Shown: positions 21,164-32,645, counted from the first letter of the stretch. The stretch: 64,000 nucleotides of DNA from Elephas maximus indicus (GCF_024166365.1 NC_064820.1:68797501-68861500), one strand, 5' to 3'. A program made the numbers and translations. The notes: generated by a model from the sequence alone, not told the origin.

Positions 21164-21960
21164 TACTCAGATAAAATTTCTTTAAGCTTCATAGTTATAT
21201 CAATGTTCTGATAAGAAGTAGATGACATGCTCAACTGGGATAATTGAGAAGTTTAATTTTATAAATTTGTGATTGGGTTAAGAGAAACCAACAGTGGGTG
21301 CTGAAGCACCCCAGGACTGCCAATAGTGGGAGCCATTATAATCCTTAGGCATGAAAGGGCAAGAGAAGGGGGCCATTACTGAAACCCAGAAGGCTGTCCC
21401 ACCAGAGCCCTGGGCTTTTGGAGAGAGCTGCATCCAACCTTCCATGATCTGGCATGGAGAAGCTAGAGGAATGGGTACCCCACCCTCACTGTTTTACAGC
21501 TCTCTGATTTCCTGCTGGTGCTTGCCTTTGGCAAACCCAACTAGAAGCCAAAAGGTAAGGCTGCTCTGTTGTTGAAATCCAGAAGTCAGCCTCCTAGAAA
21601 TTAGAGCAAGGTAGAAAGGGTGGAGAGTGGCTCTTGAGTGGGGAACTAAGAATATCCAGCACAATAATCATGCCCTCTGAAGAGTGTTTCCATTGCAGTT
21701 ATGTAAACCTTTCTGTTCTGTCTTTCATAAAAGGTACACCTGTTTTTCTGTAGTCTCATTATTAATAAGAACACTTTTACTATTGATCCATTTCATATGA
21801 ATCACTGCTTTTTTTTTTTAAAGCCAGTTTGGTATTTCGATGTGTTGTTTTTTCATATCTATTGCTTGCACAATGCACAGGTGGTATGCACAGAACTGTC
21901 TGCACGGTCATTGGCAAAACTGTTCCTTCAGCATTCCGACTGCGTGTTTTATCTGAATCA
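21164..21960. other. Unassigned, possibly repeat-derived
   Basis: 21290-21660 ('gctgaagcaccccaggactg', 'ggcaaacccaactagaagcc', 'aatatccagcacaat') looks like a medium-copy interspersed repeat, but I cannot name the family. The apparent 74-codon ORF at 21351 is not supported as a gene. Confidence 0.35.
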
Positions 21961-21967
21961 GTAAAAA

Positions 21968-22150
21968 CTCAAAAAACACCAAACCCATTGCTGTTGAGTC
22001 AATTCTGATAGGAATCCTATAGGACAGTAGAACTGCCCCGTAGGATTTCCAAGGCTGTAAATCTTTACTGAAGCGGACTGCCAAATCTTTCTCCTGTGGA
22101 GCAGCTGATGGGTTTGAACTGCTGACCTTTGGGTTAGCAGCCCAGCACAT
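21968..22150 (-). mobile_element. AfroSINE, long variant, inverted
   Basis: 'caccaaacccattgctgttg' through 'aggctgtaaatctttactga' and 'gatgggtttgaactgctgac' to 'gttagcagcccagcacat'. The last head bases are missing. Confidence 0.88.
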
Positions 22151-22349
22151 TGACATATTCAGGCCTCACTCTACACCTGCTTAAATCAGAATGCATTGAG
22201 AACCATTTTGATTCAGGTCAGTGTAGAGTGAGCCCTGAACATGTTTTAGATGCATAGTAACCATGTATTACTGGCACAAGTAATCATTTTGACCCAAAAG
22301 TTACGGTTATAGCCCCAACCCCCATCCCTCTGTGGCACTCTTTAATAAT

Positions 22350-22555
22350 TAAGGCTCAAAGGGAGATGCCTGCACTTGGCTAATAATCAAAAGGTTGTCA
22401 ATTTAAACCTACCCAGTGGTGCCACAGAAGAAAGGTCTGATGATCTGTTTCCGTAACATTACAGCCAAGAAAATTGTACGGAGCTTGGTTCTGCTGTGTA
22501 ACACCTGGCATTACCACGAGTCAGAATCGTCTAGACAGCAATGAGGTTGGCTTTT
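22350..22555 (+). mobile_element. AfroSINE, old diverged copy
   Basis: Recognisable but heavily mutated: 'ggctaataatcaaaaggttg', 'atttaaacctacccagtggt' and 'taccacgagtcagaatcgtc', then a T-run. Confidence 0.7.
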
Positions 22556-22639
22556 TTTTTTTTTAAATGTACTCTTCAAAGCAAAATCAATGAGAAGTGC
22601 TTACACTATAGGATGTAAAATGTGTGGTTTCCGTATTGC

Positions 22640-22772
22640 TAGTCAAATTAATTTTAAAGATCTTTTAAAATGACAAAATATTTCGAATACACAGAACATA
22701 GAAAATAATATAATGAACATTTGAGTTCCCATTACTTAGCTTTATAAAATATCAACGTTTTGCTATTGTCTT
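22640..22772 (-). mobile_element. Old L1 (L1M-type) fragment, left part
   Basis: 'atagaaaataatataatgaa' and 'gttcccattacttagcttta' are typical of reversed old L1 3' sequence. The same element resumes at 28069 beyond the younger L1 insertion. Confidence 0.5.
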
Positions 22773-23788
22773 TGATGTTTTTTTAAATAATTTTTATTGT
22801 GCTTTAAGTGAAAGTTTACAAATCAAGTCAGTCTGTCACATACAAGCTTATATACACCTTACTCCATACTCCCACTTACTCTCCCCCTAATGAGTCAGCC
22901 CGCTCCCTCCTTCCAGTCTCTCCTTTCGTGACAATTTTGCCAGTTTCTAACCCTGTATACCCTCCAATCTCCCCTCCAGACAGGAGATGCCAACACAGTC
23001 TCAAGTGCCCACCTGATACAAGTAGCTCACTCTTCGTCAGCATCTCTCTCCACCCCATTGTCCAGTCCAGTCCACGTCTGATGAGTTGTCTTCGGGAAAG
23101 GTTCCTGTCCTGGGCCAACAGAAGGTTTGGGGACCATGACCGGCGGGATTCCTCTAGTCTCAGTCAGACCATTAAGTCTGGTCTTTTTACGAGAATTTGG
23201 GGTCTGCATCCCACTGATCTGCTGCTCCCTCAGGGGTTCTCTGTTGTGCTCCCTGTCAGGGCAGTCATCGGTTGTGGCTGGGCACCATCTAGTTCTTCTG
23301 GTCTCAGGATGATGTAAGTCTCTGGTTCATGTGGCCCTTTCTGTCTCTTGGCTCATAGTTATCGTGTGACTGTGGTGTTCTTCATTCTCCTTTGATCCAG
23401 GTGGGTTGAGACCAATTGATGCATCTTAGATGGCTGCTTGTTAGCATTTAAGACCCCAGACGCCACACTTCAAAGTGAGATGCAGAAAGTTTTCATAATA
23501 GAATTATTTTGCCAATTGACTTAGAAGTCCCCTTAAGCCATAGTCCCCAAACCCCCGCCCTTGCTCTGCTGACCTTTGAAGCATTCAGTTTATCCCGGAA
23601 ACTTCTTTGCTTTTGGTCCAGTCCGGTTGAGCTGACCTTCCCTGTATTGAGTATTGTCCTTCCCTTCACGTAAAGTAGTTCTTATCTACTAACTAATCAG
23701 TAAATAACCCTCTCCCACCCTCCCTCCCTCCCCTCCTCGTAACCACAAAAGTATGTGTTCTTCTCAGTTTATACTATTTCTCAAGATC

Positions 23789-25040
23789 TTATAATAGTGG
23801 TCTTATACAATATTTGTCCTTTTGCCTCTGACTAATTTCCCTCAGCATAATGCCTTCCAGGTTCCTCCATGTTATGAAGTGTTTCACAGATTCGTCACTC
23901 TCCTTTATTGATGCGGAGTATTCCATTGTGTGAATATACCATAATTTATTTAACCGTTCATCCGTTGATGGACACCTTGGTTGCTTCCAGCTTTTTGCTA
24001 TTGTAAACAGAGCTGCAGTAAACATGGGTGTGCATATATCTGTTCGTGTAAAGGCTATTATTTCTCTAGGGTATATTCCGAGGAGTGGGATTTCTGGGTT
24101 GTATGGTAGTTCTATTTCTAACTTTTTAAGAAAACGCCTGATAGATTTCCAAAGTGGTTGTACCATTTGACATTCCCACCAGCAGTGTATAAGAGTTCCA
24201 ATCTCTCCGCAGCCTCTCCAACATTTATTATTTTGTGTTTTTTGGATTAATGCCAGCCTTGTTGGAGTGAGATGGAATCTCATCGTAGTTTTAATTTGCA
24301 TTTCTCTAATGGCTAATGATCGAGAGCATTTTCTCATGTATCTGTTAGCTGCCTGAATATCTTCTTTAGTGAAGTGCGTGTTCATATCCTTTGCCCACTT
24401 TTTGATTGGGTTGTTTGTCTTTTTGTGGTTGAGTTTTGACAGAATCATATAGATTTTAGAGATCAGGTACTGGTTGGAGATGTCATAGTTGAAAATTCTT
24501 TCCCAGTCTGTAGGTGGTCTTTTTATTCTTTTGGTGAAGTGTTCCGTGTCTCCGTTGAGCTTCTTACTGGAAGTCCTGTCCTTCTCCAAAAGTGGTGTGT
24601 TGGAAGTCTCCTACTATAATTGTGGAGGTGTGTTTCTCACTTTTCAGTTCTGTTAAAGTTTGTTTTATGTATCTTGCAGCCCTGTCATGGGGTGCATAAA
24701 TATTCAATATGGTTATATCTTCCTGGTCAATTGTCCCTTTAATCATTATGTAGTGTCCTTCTTTATCCTTTGTGGTGGATTTAACTTTAAAGTCTATTTT
24801 GTCAGAAAGTAATATTGCTATTCCTGCTCTCTTTTGCTTGTTGTTTGCTTGATATATTTTTTCCCATCCTTTGAGTTTTAGTTTCTTTGTGTCTCTAAGT
24901 CTAAGGTGTGTCTCTTGTAGGCAGCGTATAGACGGATCGTGTTTCTTTATCCAGTCTGAGACTCTCTGTCTCTTTATTGGTGCATTTAGTCCATTTACAT
25001 TCAGCATAATTATAGATAAGTATGTGTTTAGTGTTGTCAT
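23789..25040 (-). pseudogene. L1 ORF2, endonuclease N-terminus fused to C-terminal domain
   Basis: ATG at 25040 opens the AP-like endonuclease (LNVNGLNAP, LQETHLRLRD, ILNIYAP, GDF) to about 24600. There a one-base insertion ('cttccaaca' against 'cttcaaca') shifts the frame. The next open frame (24589-23789) begins with the remaining endonuclease residues [15 protein letters not shown]. It jumps directly to [14 protein letters not shown], which in the 57.5 kb L1 lies about 850 codons further on. The RT domain is therefore absent. The Cys-rich segment [19 protein letters not shown] is intact and the ORF ends normally at IRPLL. It cannot make a functional ORF2p. Confidence 0.92.
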
Positions 25041-25303
25041 TTTGATGACTTTTTGTGTGTGTTGTTGACAATTTCATTTTTCCACTTACTTTTTTGTGCT
25101 GAGACGTTGTTCTTTGTAAATTGTGTGTTCCTCATTTTCATAGTATTTGACTTTATGTTTACTGAGTCGTTATGTTTTTCTTGGTTTTTATTTTGAGTTA
25201 TGGAGTTGTTATACCTCTTTGTGGTTACCTTAATATTTACCCCTATTTTTCTAAGTAAAAACCTAACTTGTATTGTCCTATATCGCCTTGTTTCCCTCTC
25301 CAT
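25037..25303 (-). other. Inter-ORF open frame (88 codons) overlapping ORF2 start
   Basis: ATG at 25303 opens 88 codons ending in TGA that overlaps the ORF2 ATG (ATGA at 25037-25040 on the minus strand). It aligns without gaps to the frame at 60248-60514. By codon-by-codon reading I count about 8 silent and about 25 replacement codon differences, which looks neutral. The peptide is basic (MERETRRYRTIQVRFLLRK...). There is no known domain, and it may simply be spacer. Confidence 0.35.
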
Positions 25304-25485
25304 ATGGCAGTTCTATGCCACCTGTATTTAGTCTCTCTTTTTGATTATTGTCATCTTTTACATGTTGACTTCAATGATTCCCTGTTTTGAGCGTTTTTTC
25401 TTTTTAAAATTAATCTTAATTTGTTTTTGTGATTTCCCTATTTGAGTTGATATCAGGATGTTCCATTCTGTGACTTTGTGTTGTG

Positions 25486-26522
25486 CTAATATCTGATATT
25501 ATTGGTTTTCTGACCGAACAATTCCTTTAGTATTTCTTGTAGCTTTGGTTTGGTTTTTGCAAATTCTCTACGCTTGTGTTTATCTGTAAATGTTTTAATT
25601 TCGCCTTCATATTTGAGAGAGAGTTTTGCTGGATATATGATCCTTGGCTGGCAGTTTTTCTCCTTCAGTGCTCTATATATGTCATCCCATTGCCTTCTTG
25701 CCTGCATGGTTTCTGCTGAGTAGTCTGAACTTATTGATTCTCCTTTGTAGGAGACCTTTCTTTTATCCCTGGCTGCTTTTAAAATTTTCTCTTTATCTTT
25801 GATTTTGGCAAGTTTGATGATGATATGTCTTGGTGATTTTCTTTTTGGATCAATCTTAAATGGGTTTCGATGAGCATCTTGGATAGATATCCTTTCGTCT
25901 TTCATGATGTCAGGGAAGTTTTCTGCCAACAGATTTTCAACTGTTCTCTCTGTATTTTCTGTTATCCCTCCCCATTCTGGGACTCCAGTCACACGCAAGT
26001 TATTCTTCTTGATAGAGTTCCACATGATTCTTAGGGTTTCTTCATTTTTTTAAATTCTTTTATCTGATTTTTTTTTCAGCTATATTGGTGTCAATTCCCT
26101 GGTCCTCCAGATCCCCCACCCTGCCTTCCAATTGCTTGAGTCTGCTCCTCTGACTTCCTATTGAGTTGTCTAATTCTGTAATTTTACTGTTAATCTTTTG
26201 GGTTTCTGGATGCTTTCTCTCTATGGACTCTTGCAGCTTTATTAATTTTTCCACTATGTTCTTGAATAATCTTTTTGAGTTCTTCAACTGCTTTATCAGT
26301 GTGTTCCTTGGCTTTTTCTGTAGATTGCCTTATTTCATTTCTGAGGTCATCCCTGATGTCTTGAAGCATTCTGTAAATTAGTTTTTTGTATTCTGCATCT
26401 GGCAATTCCAGGATTGTATCTTCATTTGGGAAAGATTTTGATTCTTTAGTTTGGGGAGTTGTAGAAGCAATCATGGTCTGCTTCTTTATGTGGTTTGATA
26501 TCGACTGCTGTCTCCGAGCCAT
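25486..26522 (-). pseudogene. L1 ORF1 (RNA-binding chaperone), frameshifted
   Basis: Start ATG at 26522 (MARRQQSISNHIKKQTM...). The coiled-coil part continues to about 26235, where a frameshift occurs; a second break is near 26050. The RRM and C-terminal domain are open at 26025-25486 (NLRVTGVPE, RHIIIKLAK, PRIIYPAKLSLKYEGEI). The intact 342-residue homologue is at 59001-60029. The encoded protein would be truncated early. Confidence 0.9.
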
Positions 26523-28060
26523 CTCTAAGATATTGTAGTGATTTATTCTATATTTGCTCACTGAGTCTTATCTTGTTTAGTTTTCTTTCAGTATACATAG
26601 ATGGGCTACCAGATTGCGCTGTCTTGATTGTTGTAGCCCTTGAATCACTTATGTCTTATTACCAGCTGGTTTGGGTTGTTACCAGATATATAAGCCTAAG
26701 AGTCCATTCACTATTCTTGAGTAGAATCTGATTTTGGGTCATCAAGTGTGTGGTGCAGACTATCACGCGTCCACCTAGAGAAGTAGTGGTAATAGTTGTG
26801 TGCACCAGATTCTAGTAGCAGCAGGGTTTCACACTCCAGGGGCAGCAGGATGCTGACAGGCTTCCCCCAAGTGCCAGTGAGGTAGGTGTGTCTCTATTTC
26901 TAAAGCACTTTGGTGGGTGGGCTCTGCACCTGCACCTTAGGCCCCCAATGCAAGTACCCCTACAGATTGGTAGATGTCACCTTCCTTAGACCCCTAAGGT
27001 AGCAGGCTAGGTGGTCTGGGGGGAGCTTCAGCCCTCAGTTCCTTGTTGTGAGTCAGTGAGGGCGCTGTTGAATACGCAGAGATATCAGACCTGGGAAACT
27101 TGTCTTTCCAGTAATCCGCTAAAACAATTACAGTCAGGTCCCTATCAGAATTGCCTTTGCATTAGAATAGCCACCTTGTTCCCTGTAGGGATGAAACCCG
27201 AAGACTGTGGATCACATATGTTTGGCTGGAGCTGGTTCTGTGTTTTTAGTCCAATTAGGGAAGGATTTTTGGCCCCTAGGTTTTTTGTAGCTGTATCTCT
27301 CAGGCCAGGAGAATGGGTTAGGAAAAGACCAAAAAAAAAAAGGACAAACCGCAGCGCACTTCACTCTCTGGCTCAGGAAATGCCAATGTTAATGAAGCCG
27401 CCTGGGAAGGGGAGGGGAGGGTTCAGATAAATAGGTGAGAGTAGTGGCCCGGTATATAGACAAAGTTAATTATCTTGCTTGGGATGACTGTTTTATCTGA
27501 GATTCCCGAGGGGCGTGTTGACTGTGTGCGCTGGCTGGGTAGAGATTGCCTCCGAGGGTCAGGCGCGCGTCCTGTGCTTGTGCTGTCTCAGAAGCCACGG
27601 TTCGTTCCTCCACTCCCAGTCCAAAGCCCAGTGCCAAGGTTCCCCAGCTGGGACACCACACTCCAGGCTCCAAAACCGGTCGCTGCCTCCCGGTGACATC
27701 TCCTCCTGTCAGCTGCGTCGCTGCGCTGTCTGCGTGCACTGGCTGGGCTTCCCCCGAGGTCACTTCTGGGGTCTAGGGCTGCGTCCTGTGTTGGCCGTGC
27801 TCAGCTCCCCTGCGCCCAGTTAAAAGTCCGGCGCTAGGGTTTCCTGACTGGGATGCTGGCTCCAGACTCCGAAAACAGTCGCTGCTTCCCCATGGTTGTT
27901 CGTTCTCAGTCTGTGTCAGGTCAAGTCTTTAGATCTGTGTTTGATGGTCAGGGTTCGTAGATTGTCATGTATGTGATTGATTCACTTGTTTTTCCGAGTC
28001 TTTGTTGCAAGAGGGATCCGAGGTCGTTTCTACCTAGTCAGCCATCTTGGCCCCGCCTGA
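26523..28060 (-). promoter_or_regulatory. L1 5' UTR, composite: older body plus GC-rich tandem units
   Basis: The inner part (26523-27450) aligns with the older 5' UTR at 48447-49700 ('gagtccattcact', 'gtggtgcag', 'gtgggctctgc'). The outer part (27480-27910) is GC- and CpG-rich with two ~208-bp units, followed by the conserved head with a YY1-type CAAGATGG. In other mammalian L1s the YY1 site directs transcription start; that role here is by analogy. Confidence 0.75.
27480..27910 (-). repeat. Two ~208-bp GC-rich promoter units
   Basis: The anchor 'ctggctggg' occurs at 27531 and 27739 (208 bp apart). Flanking blocks repeat in order: 'gtcctgtg', '...ccaaggttcc' / '...ctagggtttcc', 'ctgggac' / 'ctgggatg', 'ccaaaaccggtcgctgcc' / 'cgaaaacagtcgctgctt'. 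Period and some motifs match the five-unit array at 57855-58835, so the arrays are probably related. Confidence 0.75.
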
Positions 28061-28068
28061 TCTTTTTT

Positions 28069-28860
28069 ATAAAAAGAAAAATTTATTACAGATAAAATTT
28101 AAGCCTCTTATGTGATCCTTTCCCAGAGGTTACCATTTTCCTGAAGTTGGTGTCTGTCATTCCTATGCAGGTTTTTATGCTTCTGCTATATGTATATGTA
28201 TCAGCAAACAAAATGTAGTGCTATTTCACATGCTTTTGAACTTTTCATAACTGGTATTATGCAGTACATTGTGCATCATAACCACGGCACAGGACCAGGC
28301 AGTGTTTTGTTCTGTTGTGCACAGGGTCGCTATGAGTCAGTACCGACTTGACGGAACCTAACAACAACAACTTTGTGCACTGTATATCTTTTTGCAGATT
28401 TCTTTCGTTGCCCAATTTAATTTTGACTTTTTTTTCTTAGAGGATATATGCAGCTTTAGCTTCCTAACTTTAATTGCTATATAGTATCCCTTTGTATGAA
28501 TGTACAAAAATTTATTTATCAAATCTCCTGTTAATGAACACTTGGGTTTCATTTTTTTGCTACTGCTACAAAATGTTGCTAAAATTAATATTCCTAAAAG
28601 ATATAACGTCTCTTTATGCGTATACAAACCTAGAAGTAGAACTGTCAATTCTTAGATACACATGTTCTATCTTACCAAATTCTGCCAAATTGTTCCCACT
28701 CCTCAACAGTTTATGAGATGCTTGGTGTCGCACGTACTTTATATGCTTGGTGTTGTCAGGCTTTTTAATTTTTCACAGTGTGATGGGTGTAAAATGGTGT
28801 CTTCATATTCATTTTCCTGATCCCTGGTCAGGTTGAACACTTTTCATGTGATTATTGGCC
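28069..28860 (-). mobile_element. Old L1 (L1M-type) 3' region, inverted
   Basis: 'ctatatagtatccctttgta', 'tgaatgtacaaaaatttatt' and 'gggtgtaaaatggtgtcttc' are the reversed ORF2 end and 3' UTR of old L1s. It hosts an RTE tail (28272-28371) and, at its left edge, the younger L1. Confidence 0.8.
28272..28371 (+). mobile_element. RTE/BovB-like LINE 3' end, 5'-truncated
   Basis: 'ggcacaggaccaggcagtgt', 'cacagggtcgctatgagtca' and the tail 'acctaacaacaacaac'. Short similar flanks ('cattgtgca' / 'ctttgtgca') suggest a target duplication. Inserted in old L1. Confidence 0.85.
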
Positions 28861-29490
28861 ATGGGTTTTTTAGTGAGTTTGAGGGAGTTCCGAGCTAATC
28901 AAGGAAAAAGATATGACTAAGAGGTATCAGAGTAGTACAACAAGCATTTATTGGGACTGACACATTGTCAGCTTCATGGCGGGGGGGGGAGTTCCTCCGC
29001 AGCAGTAGGTCTTCCAGAGGCAAGTGGTGTAGGAAGCCACCAGAATGGGAAGAGGGCCTGGAAACACCCAGGGAAGAGGGGAAGGGGCTTGGGGTCTTTA
29101 AAATTACAGGATTTTACCTTACCTATTGCTATCAGATAGTGGGTGCAGTTTTGTATGGTATGTAAAGCACACAAGCTCTAAGTGATTAAAAAGTGTGGTT
29201 ATTTGGGCTTTTTTAAAAAATGAATGTGTAAAAATTTAAGTTTGGTGTAGTACGCTTTTCGGGCTAACAGGTCTCAGTGCTGTGAAGAAGTAAGCAACTT
29301 GGGGACAATATGCAGAGGCCATTTTTGGAATTATACTTTCGTGTTCTTTCCTGATTTTTCTAATGGGTATTTGTCTTTTTAAAAATTTGTGTTGTAAAAT
29401 TAGCTGTAGATACGAACCCTTTGGTTTAATTTGCATTTTTTTCTCCCAGTCTGTGTATTGTCTTTCAATTTTGTTTATATTTTCTCGTGT
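28861..29490. other. Unassigned, possibly LTR-derived
   Basis: 28890-29180 has a reversed AATAAA-type motif ('gcatttattggg') and a G9 run at 28981, and could be an old inverted LTR of unknown family. The rest is AT-rich and unassigned. Confidence 0.3.
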
Positions 29491-30130
29491 TGTTAGGTGC
29501 TGTCGAATCGGTTCTGACTCATAGCGACCTTTTGTACAACAGAATGAAATACTGCCTGGTCCTGCACCATCCTCACAGTTGTTATGCTTGAGCCCATTGT
29601 TACAGCCACTGTGTTAGTCCCTCTTGTTTAGGGGCTTCCTCTTTTCTGTTGACCCTCTACCAGGCACGATGTTCTTCTCCAGGGAGTGATCCCTCCAGAC
29701 AACATGTCCCAAGTATGTAAGATGCACTTTCGCCATCCCTGCTTCTAAGCAGCGTTCTGGTCATACTTCTTCCCAGACAGATTTGTTCATTCTTTTGGCA
29801 GTCAATGGTATATTCAGTATTCTTCACCAACACCACAATTCAAAGGTGTCATTTCTTTGATCTTCGTTATTCCTAGCCCAGCTTTCACATTCATATGAGG
29901 TGATTGAAAACACTGTGGCCTTGGGTCAGGTGCACATTAATCTTCAAGGTGACATCTTTGCTTTTTAACACTTTAAAGAGGTCTTTTGCACCAGATTTGC
30001 CCGCTGCAACACGTCATTTGATTTCTTGACTGCTGCACCCGTGAGTGTTGATTGTGGATCTAAGTAAAATGAAATCCCTTGACAATTTCAGTCTTTTCTC
30101 TGTTCGTCATGATGTTGCTTCTTGGTACTA
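29491..30130 (-). mobile_element. RTE/BovB-like LINE 3' region, inverted
   Basis: It starts with the reversed tail 'tgttgttaggtgctgtcgaa' and runs through 'ttggcagtcaatggtatatt' and 'cagcaacatcatgacgaa' (reverse). It is the best-preserved RTE piece in the window, covering the end of the RT ORF. Multiple frame breaks make it noncoding. Confidence 0.88.
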
Positions 30131-30524
30131 TAGTTAAATGTTTATTAGTATTTTAAATTTGTCAAATATATCAATAGTTTCTACTTTGCTTTATATTACC
30201 CAGCAAGTAGTCCCAACCATAATCTCCCTAAGTTTGCAGCTTTCTACCTTTCTTTTATAAATTTTTTCTAGATAAGGGATGGTATGAAGAAATAAGTATA
30301 CTACACAGCTTCTCATTGGAATATACATAAAATTATTACTCTTTAAACATTTATGCAAAGTGTCTCCCACATCAAAAATGGCATCTAACTAGCAACTTGC
30401 AGTATGGCCTTTTCACATTTTTCGTTAAGCTTCTGTGAAGATGTAGAATCAAATGAAAACTCATCATAAAACCAAAAACCAGAAAACTCTCAAAACATAA
30501 AATGGTACCAGTGAGGAGGAAACT
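30131..30524. other. Unassigned AT-rich sequence
   Basis: No gene or recognisable repeat. Confidence 0.35.
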
Positions 30525-30681
30525 AGACCAAAAAACCCATTGCCATTGAGTCGATTCTGACTCAAATAGCGACCCTTTAGGACAAAGTAGAACAGCCCCA
30601 CCGAGGAGTACCTGGTGGATTCGAAGTGCTGACCTTTTGGTTAGCAGCTGTATCTGTTAACCACTGTGCTACCAGGGTTTC
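30525..30681 (-). mobile_element. AfroSINE, short variant, inverted
   Basis: 'aacccattgccattgagtcg', 'gtggattcgaagtgctgacc' and 'actgtgctaccagggttt'. Complete short copy. Confidence 0.88.
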
Positions 30682-32323
30682 CAAGCAGATAATCCTAGGT
30701 TGAGAGGTATTTCTCTGCTTCAGCACCTGCATATCCTACCTTTGTCTCATGATACAGACTGCCTGATAAATATAGGCTGTGAAGTTCCATTCTTCCCCTT
30801 CATTCAGTTCCCTCAGATAGTTAGAGCCTGTTCCAACCAGTCAACTGGGAAGCCATCCTTCTCTGCCTCTCAGGTGCTGCTCTGTGAGGAATGAGCTGCT
30901 GTATTTCCTTTTTCTCAACCAGCGTTCCTAGCAGATTCCAGGAAACCACTAGGCAGGAAGGGTGGGTGCCACAGTGTATTTGGAGACCTGAGACATGAAA
31001 GCCCTTGGTCATAATGCATGGCAGCAGTTGAAATTACAGTTTTTTTCATGTGTTATATTGGTTCAAGTCCCAGGGAAACAGATGGGCAATAAAGGGTAGT
31101 AGATGATGACCCTCTGAAGAAAGGAATGGACAATAGAGAAACAGGTCATGAAGGCCTGTTAGAGATAGGGGAAGTGGACTGAATGCTTCGTACACCAGCA
31201 AACTCTGACACTGCAGATCTGAGCAGATGGGCATAAAAGTGACCACGGGTGATGTCCTTACCTTGTCTCTTTAACACCAACACTGGGCAGATCTCCCTAT
31301 GATTGAGAGGGTATGGCAGGGGAAAAATAAATATATAAAGCACCCTAACATGAACTTTGTGAAATACAGTGGAACAAGGGAAGATTTATTATGGAAAGGA
31401 ATTGTAATATAACATTATTTTGGATGGCTTGATGAGTAGTGGTTACATGAATACTGTTTATTTAAGTAGTTCTGAATCTGTATTCCAGGGGTTGTGCAAA
31501 TAGTGAAATAGTTTAACCTGTTTATAGTTTTTGTTGAGTTGATATTTTGGAATTACAAGATTTCGTATGAAAGGAAAAATATAATGCCTGCTTTCTTAAA
31601 TATGCAATTCTCAAACAGTGAACTTTAAATAGAATTTCACAAATTGAATCAATCTAATTTCATTGGGAGGTTTTCACTAATCAACGAAAATTTTGTTGTG
31701 AAACTATAGGTGTTAGATTTACTGAGAGTCATGAGTATTTAAAATATGTGAAAATTTATGCATTCGATGTCTGGAAGCATTTAAAGAAGGCAAACTAAAC
31801 CCTACATACTTCAGTAACTTCTAAGGGTCTCACTGAGTGGGAAGACAAAAGAAACCACTAGTACAACTTGACTGTCTAAGGATTATAAGTCAGATCTTCC
31901 TGATCTTGGTCCATGTCTATCACTGAATTTCAGGGAGTTCCACGCTGAAGGACTGCATAGAACAGCTGTCTGCAGAGGTATTTATTTGCTGCAGACAGTG
32001 GTAAACTTATGAGAACAGGAGAATAAATGATAGCAAGTTAGATCTTCCATGATGTGGATTCCATATTTCCAAAGAAAAGGTAATGAGGACACAATGACAA
32101 AGTAAATGTTAAAAGTAAAATGGTCACCATTTTACTGTAAGATATTAGCGTGCAGTTTTTGTAGACTCTGTCAACTTATTGGACCTGTTTTATGTTTAGG
32201 GTGGCTAGTGGAGAGTACCCCTGATGTCTCCTGAGAACTGATCATGGCTGAACGTGGATGTTGAAGTTTCACTTTGGAGCTAGTTGCAACTCCATCCCTT
32301 ACTTTCTGTTTTTCTTACTATAG
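30682..32323. other. Unassigned sequence
   Basis: Mostly unique-looking, with no convincing exon except the candidate starting at 32324. Short ORFs (60-66 codons) here have no supporting features. Confidence 0.35.
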
Positions 32324-32494
32324 CCAGCAGGCAGGGGAGGACAGCCAGTAGTGTTTGTTGCTTCCTGTGCTCCAGTAAGTGACCTTACCGAGAGCACTGT
32401 TGTCCATCTCAACTTAGACTTCAACCCGCTCATCCTTAGAGATCTAGAAAAATTACAAGTACTTCTTCCTCACGAAATCGTGGAAGTAATTTGA
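32324..32494 (+). other. Candidate terminal exon or chance open frame
   Basis: A good acceptor ('tttctgtttttcttactatag') precedes 56 open codons ending in TGA at 32492-32494. The peptide has a balanced composition (PVVFVASCAPVSDL..., ...LEKLQVLLPHEIVEVI) unlike low-complexity chance ORFs. A donor-like GTAAGT sits inside it at 32375. I recognise no family. A 56-codon open stretch is not rare by chance (about 7% per frame). Could be the last exon of the CpG-island gene or nothing. Confidence 0.2.
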
Positions 32495-32645
32495 GAAGTT
32501 ATTTAACTTCTCTAGGCCTCAGTTTCCTCATCTCTAAAATGAGGTTAATAATACCTACCTCAGAAATACGCTGATGATTAAAGGAGTGAATGCCACTTAA
32601 TAGGTACTGTACTCAAAAACGGTAGCTAGTATTTAAAATAATATC
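32495..32645 (+). mobile_element. MIR SINE
   Basis: 'gttatttaacttctctaggc', 'ctcagtttcctcatctctaa' and 'aatgaggttaataatacc' are the MIR core and 3' part. It begins right after the candidate exon's stop. Confidence 0.85.

Larger units (their letters stand above)
22773..28060 (-). mobile_element. L1 LINE, inverted, with RT-deleting internal deletion
   Basis: Complete from 5' head (28060, with CCATCTTG at 28042-28049) to 3' end (T-run at about 22778), but only 5.3 kb long. Reading in its own sense it has a 5' UTR, frameshifted ORF1, inter-ORF region, ORF2 endonuclease start and ORF2 C-terminus joined directly, then 3' UTR. Comparison with 61010-63570 shows about 2.56 kb of ORF2 missing, including all RT motifs. 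Possible target duplications are 'tgatgtttttt' (22773-) and 'tgatctttttt' (28059-). Confidence 0.92.

Noticed and set aside
27515-27823. Several overlapping 70-100 codon frames at 27.4-27.8 kb
   Set aside because: They lie in the GC-rich tandem units of an L1 5' UTR, where stops are rare.
27470-27910. GC-rich block as a second host CpG island
   Set aside because: It is bounded by the L1 head motif and L1 5' UTR sequence, so it is an L1 promoter.
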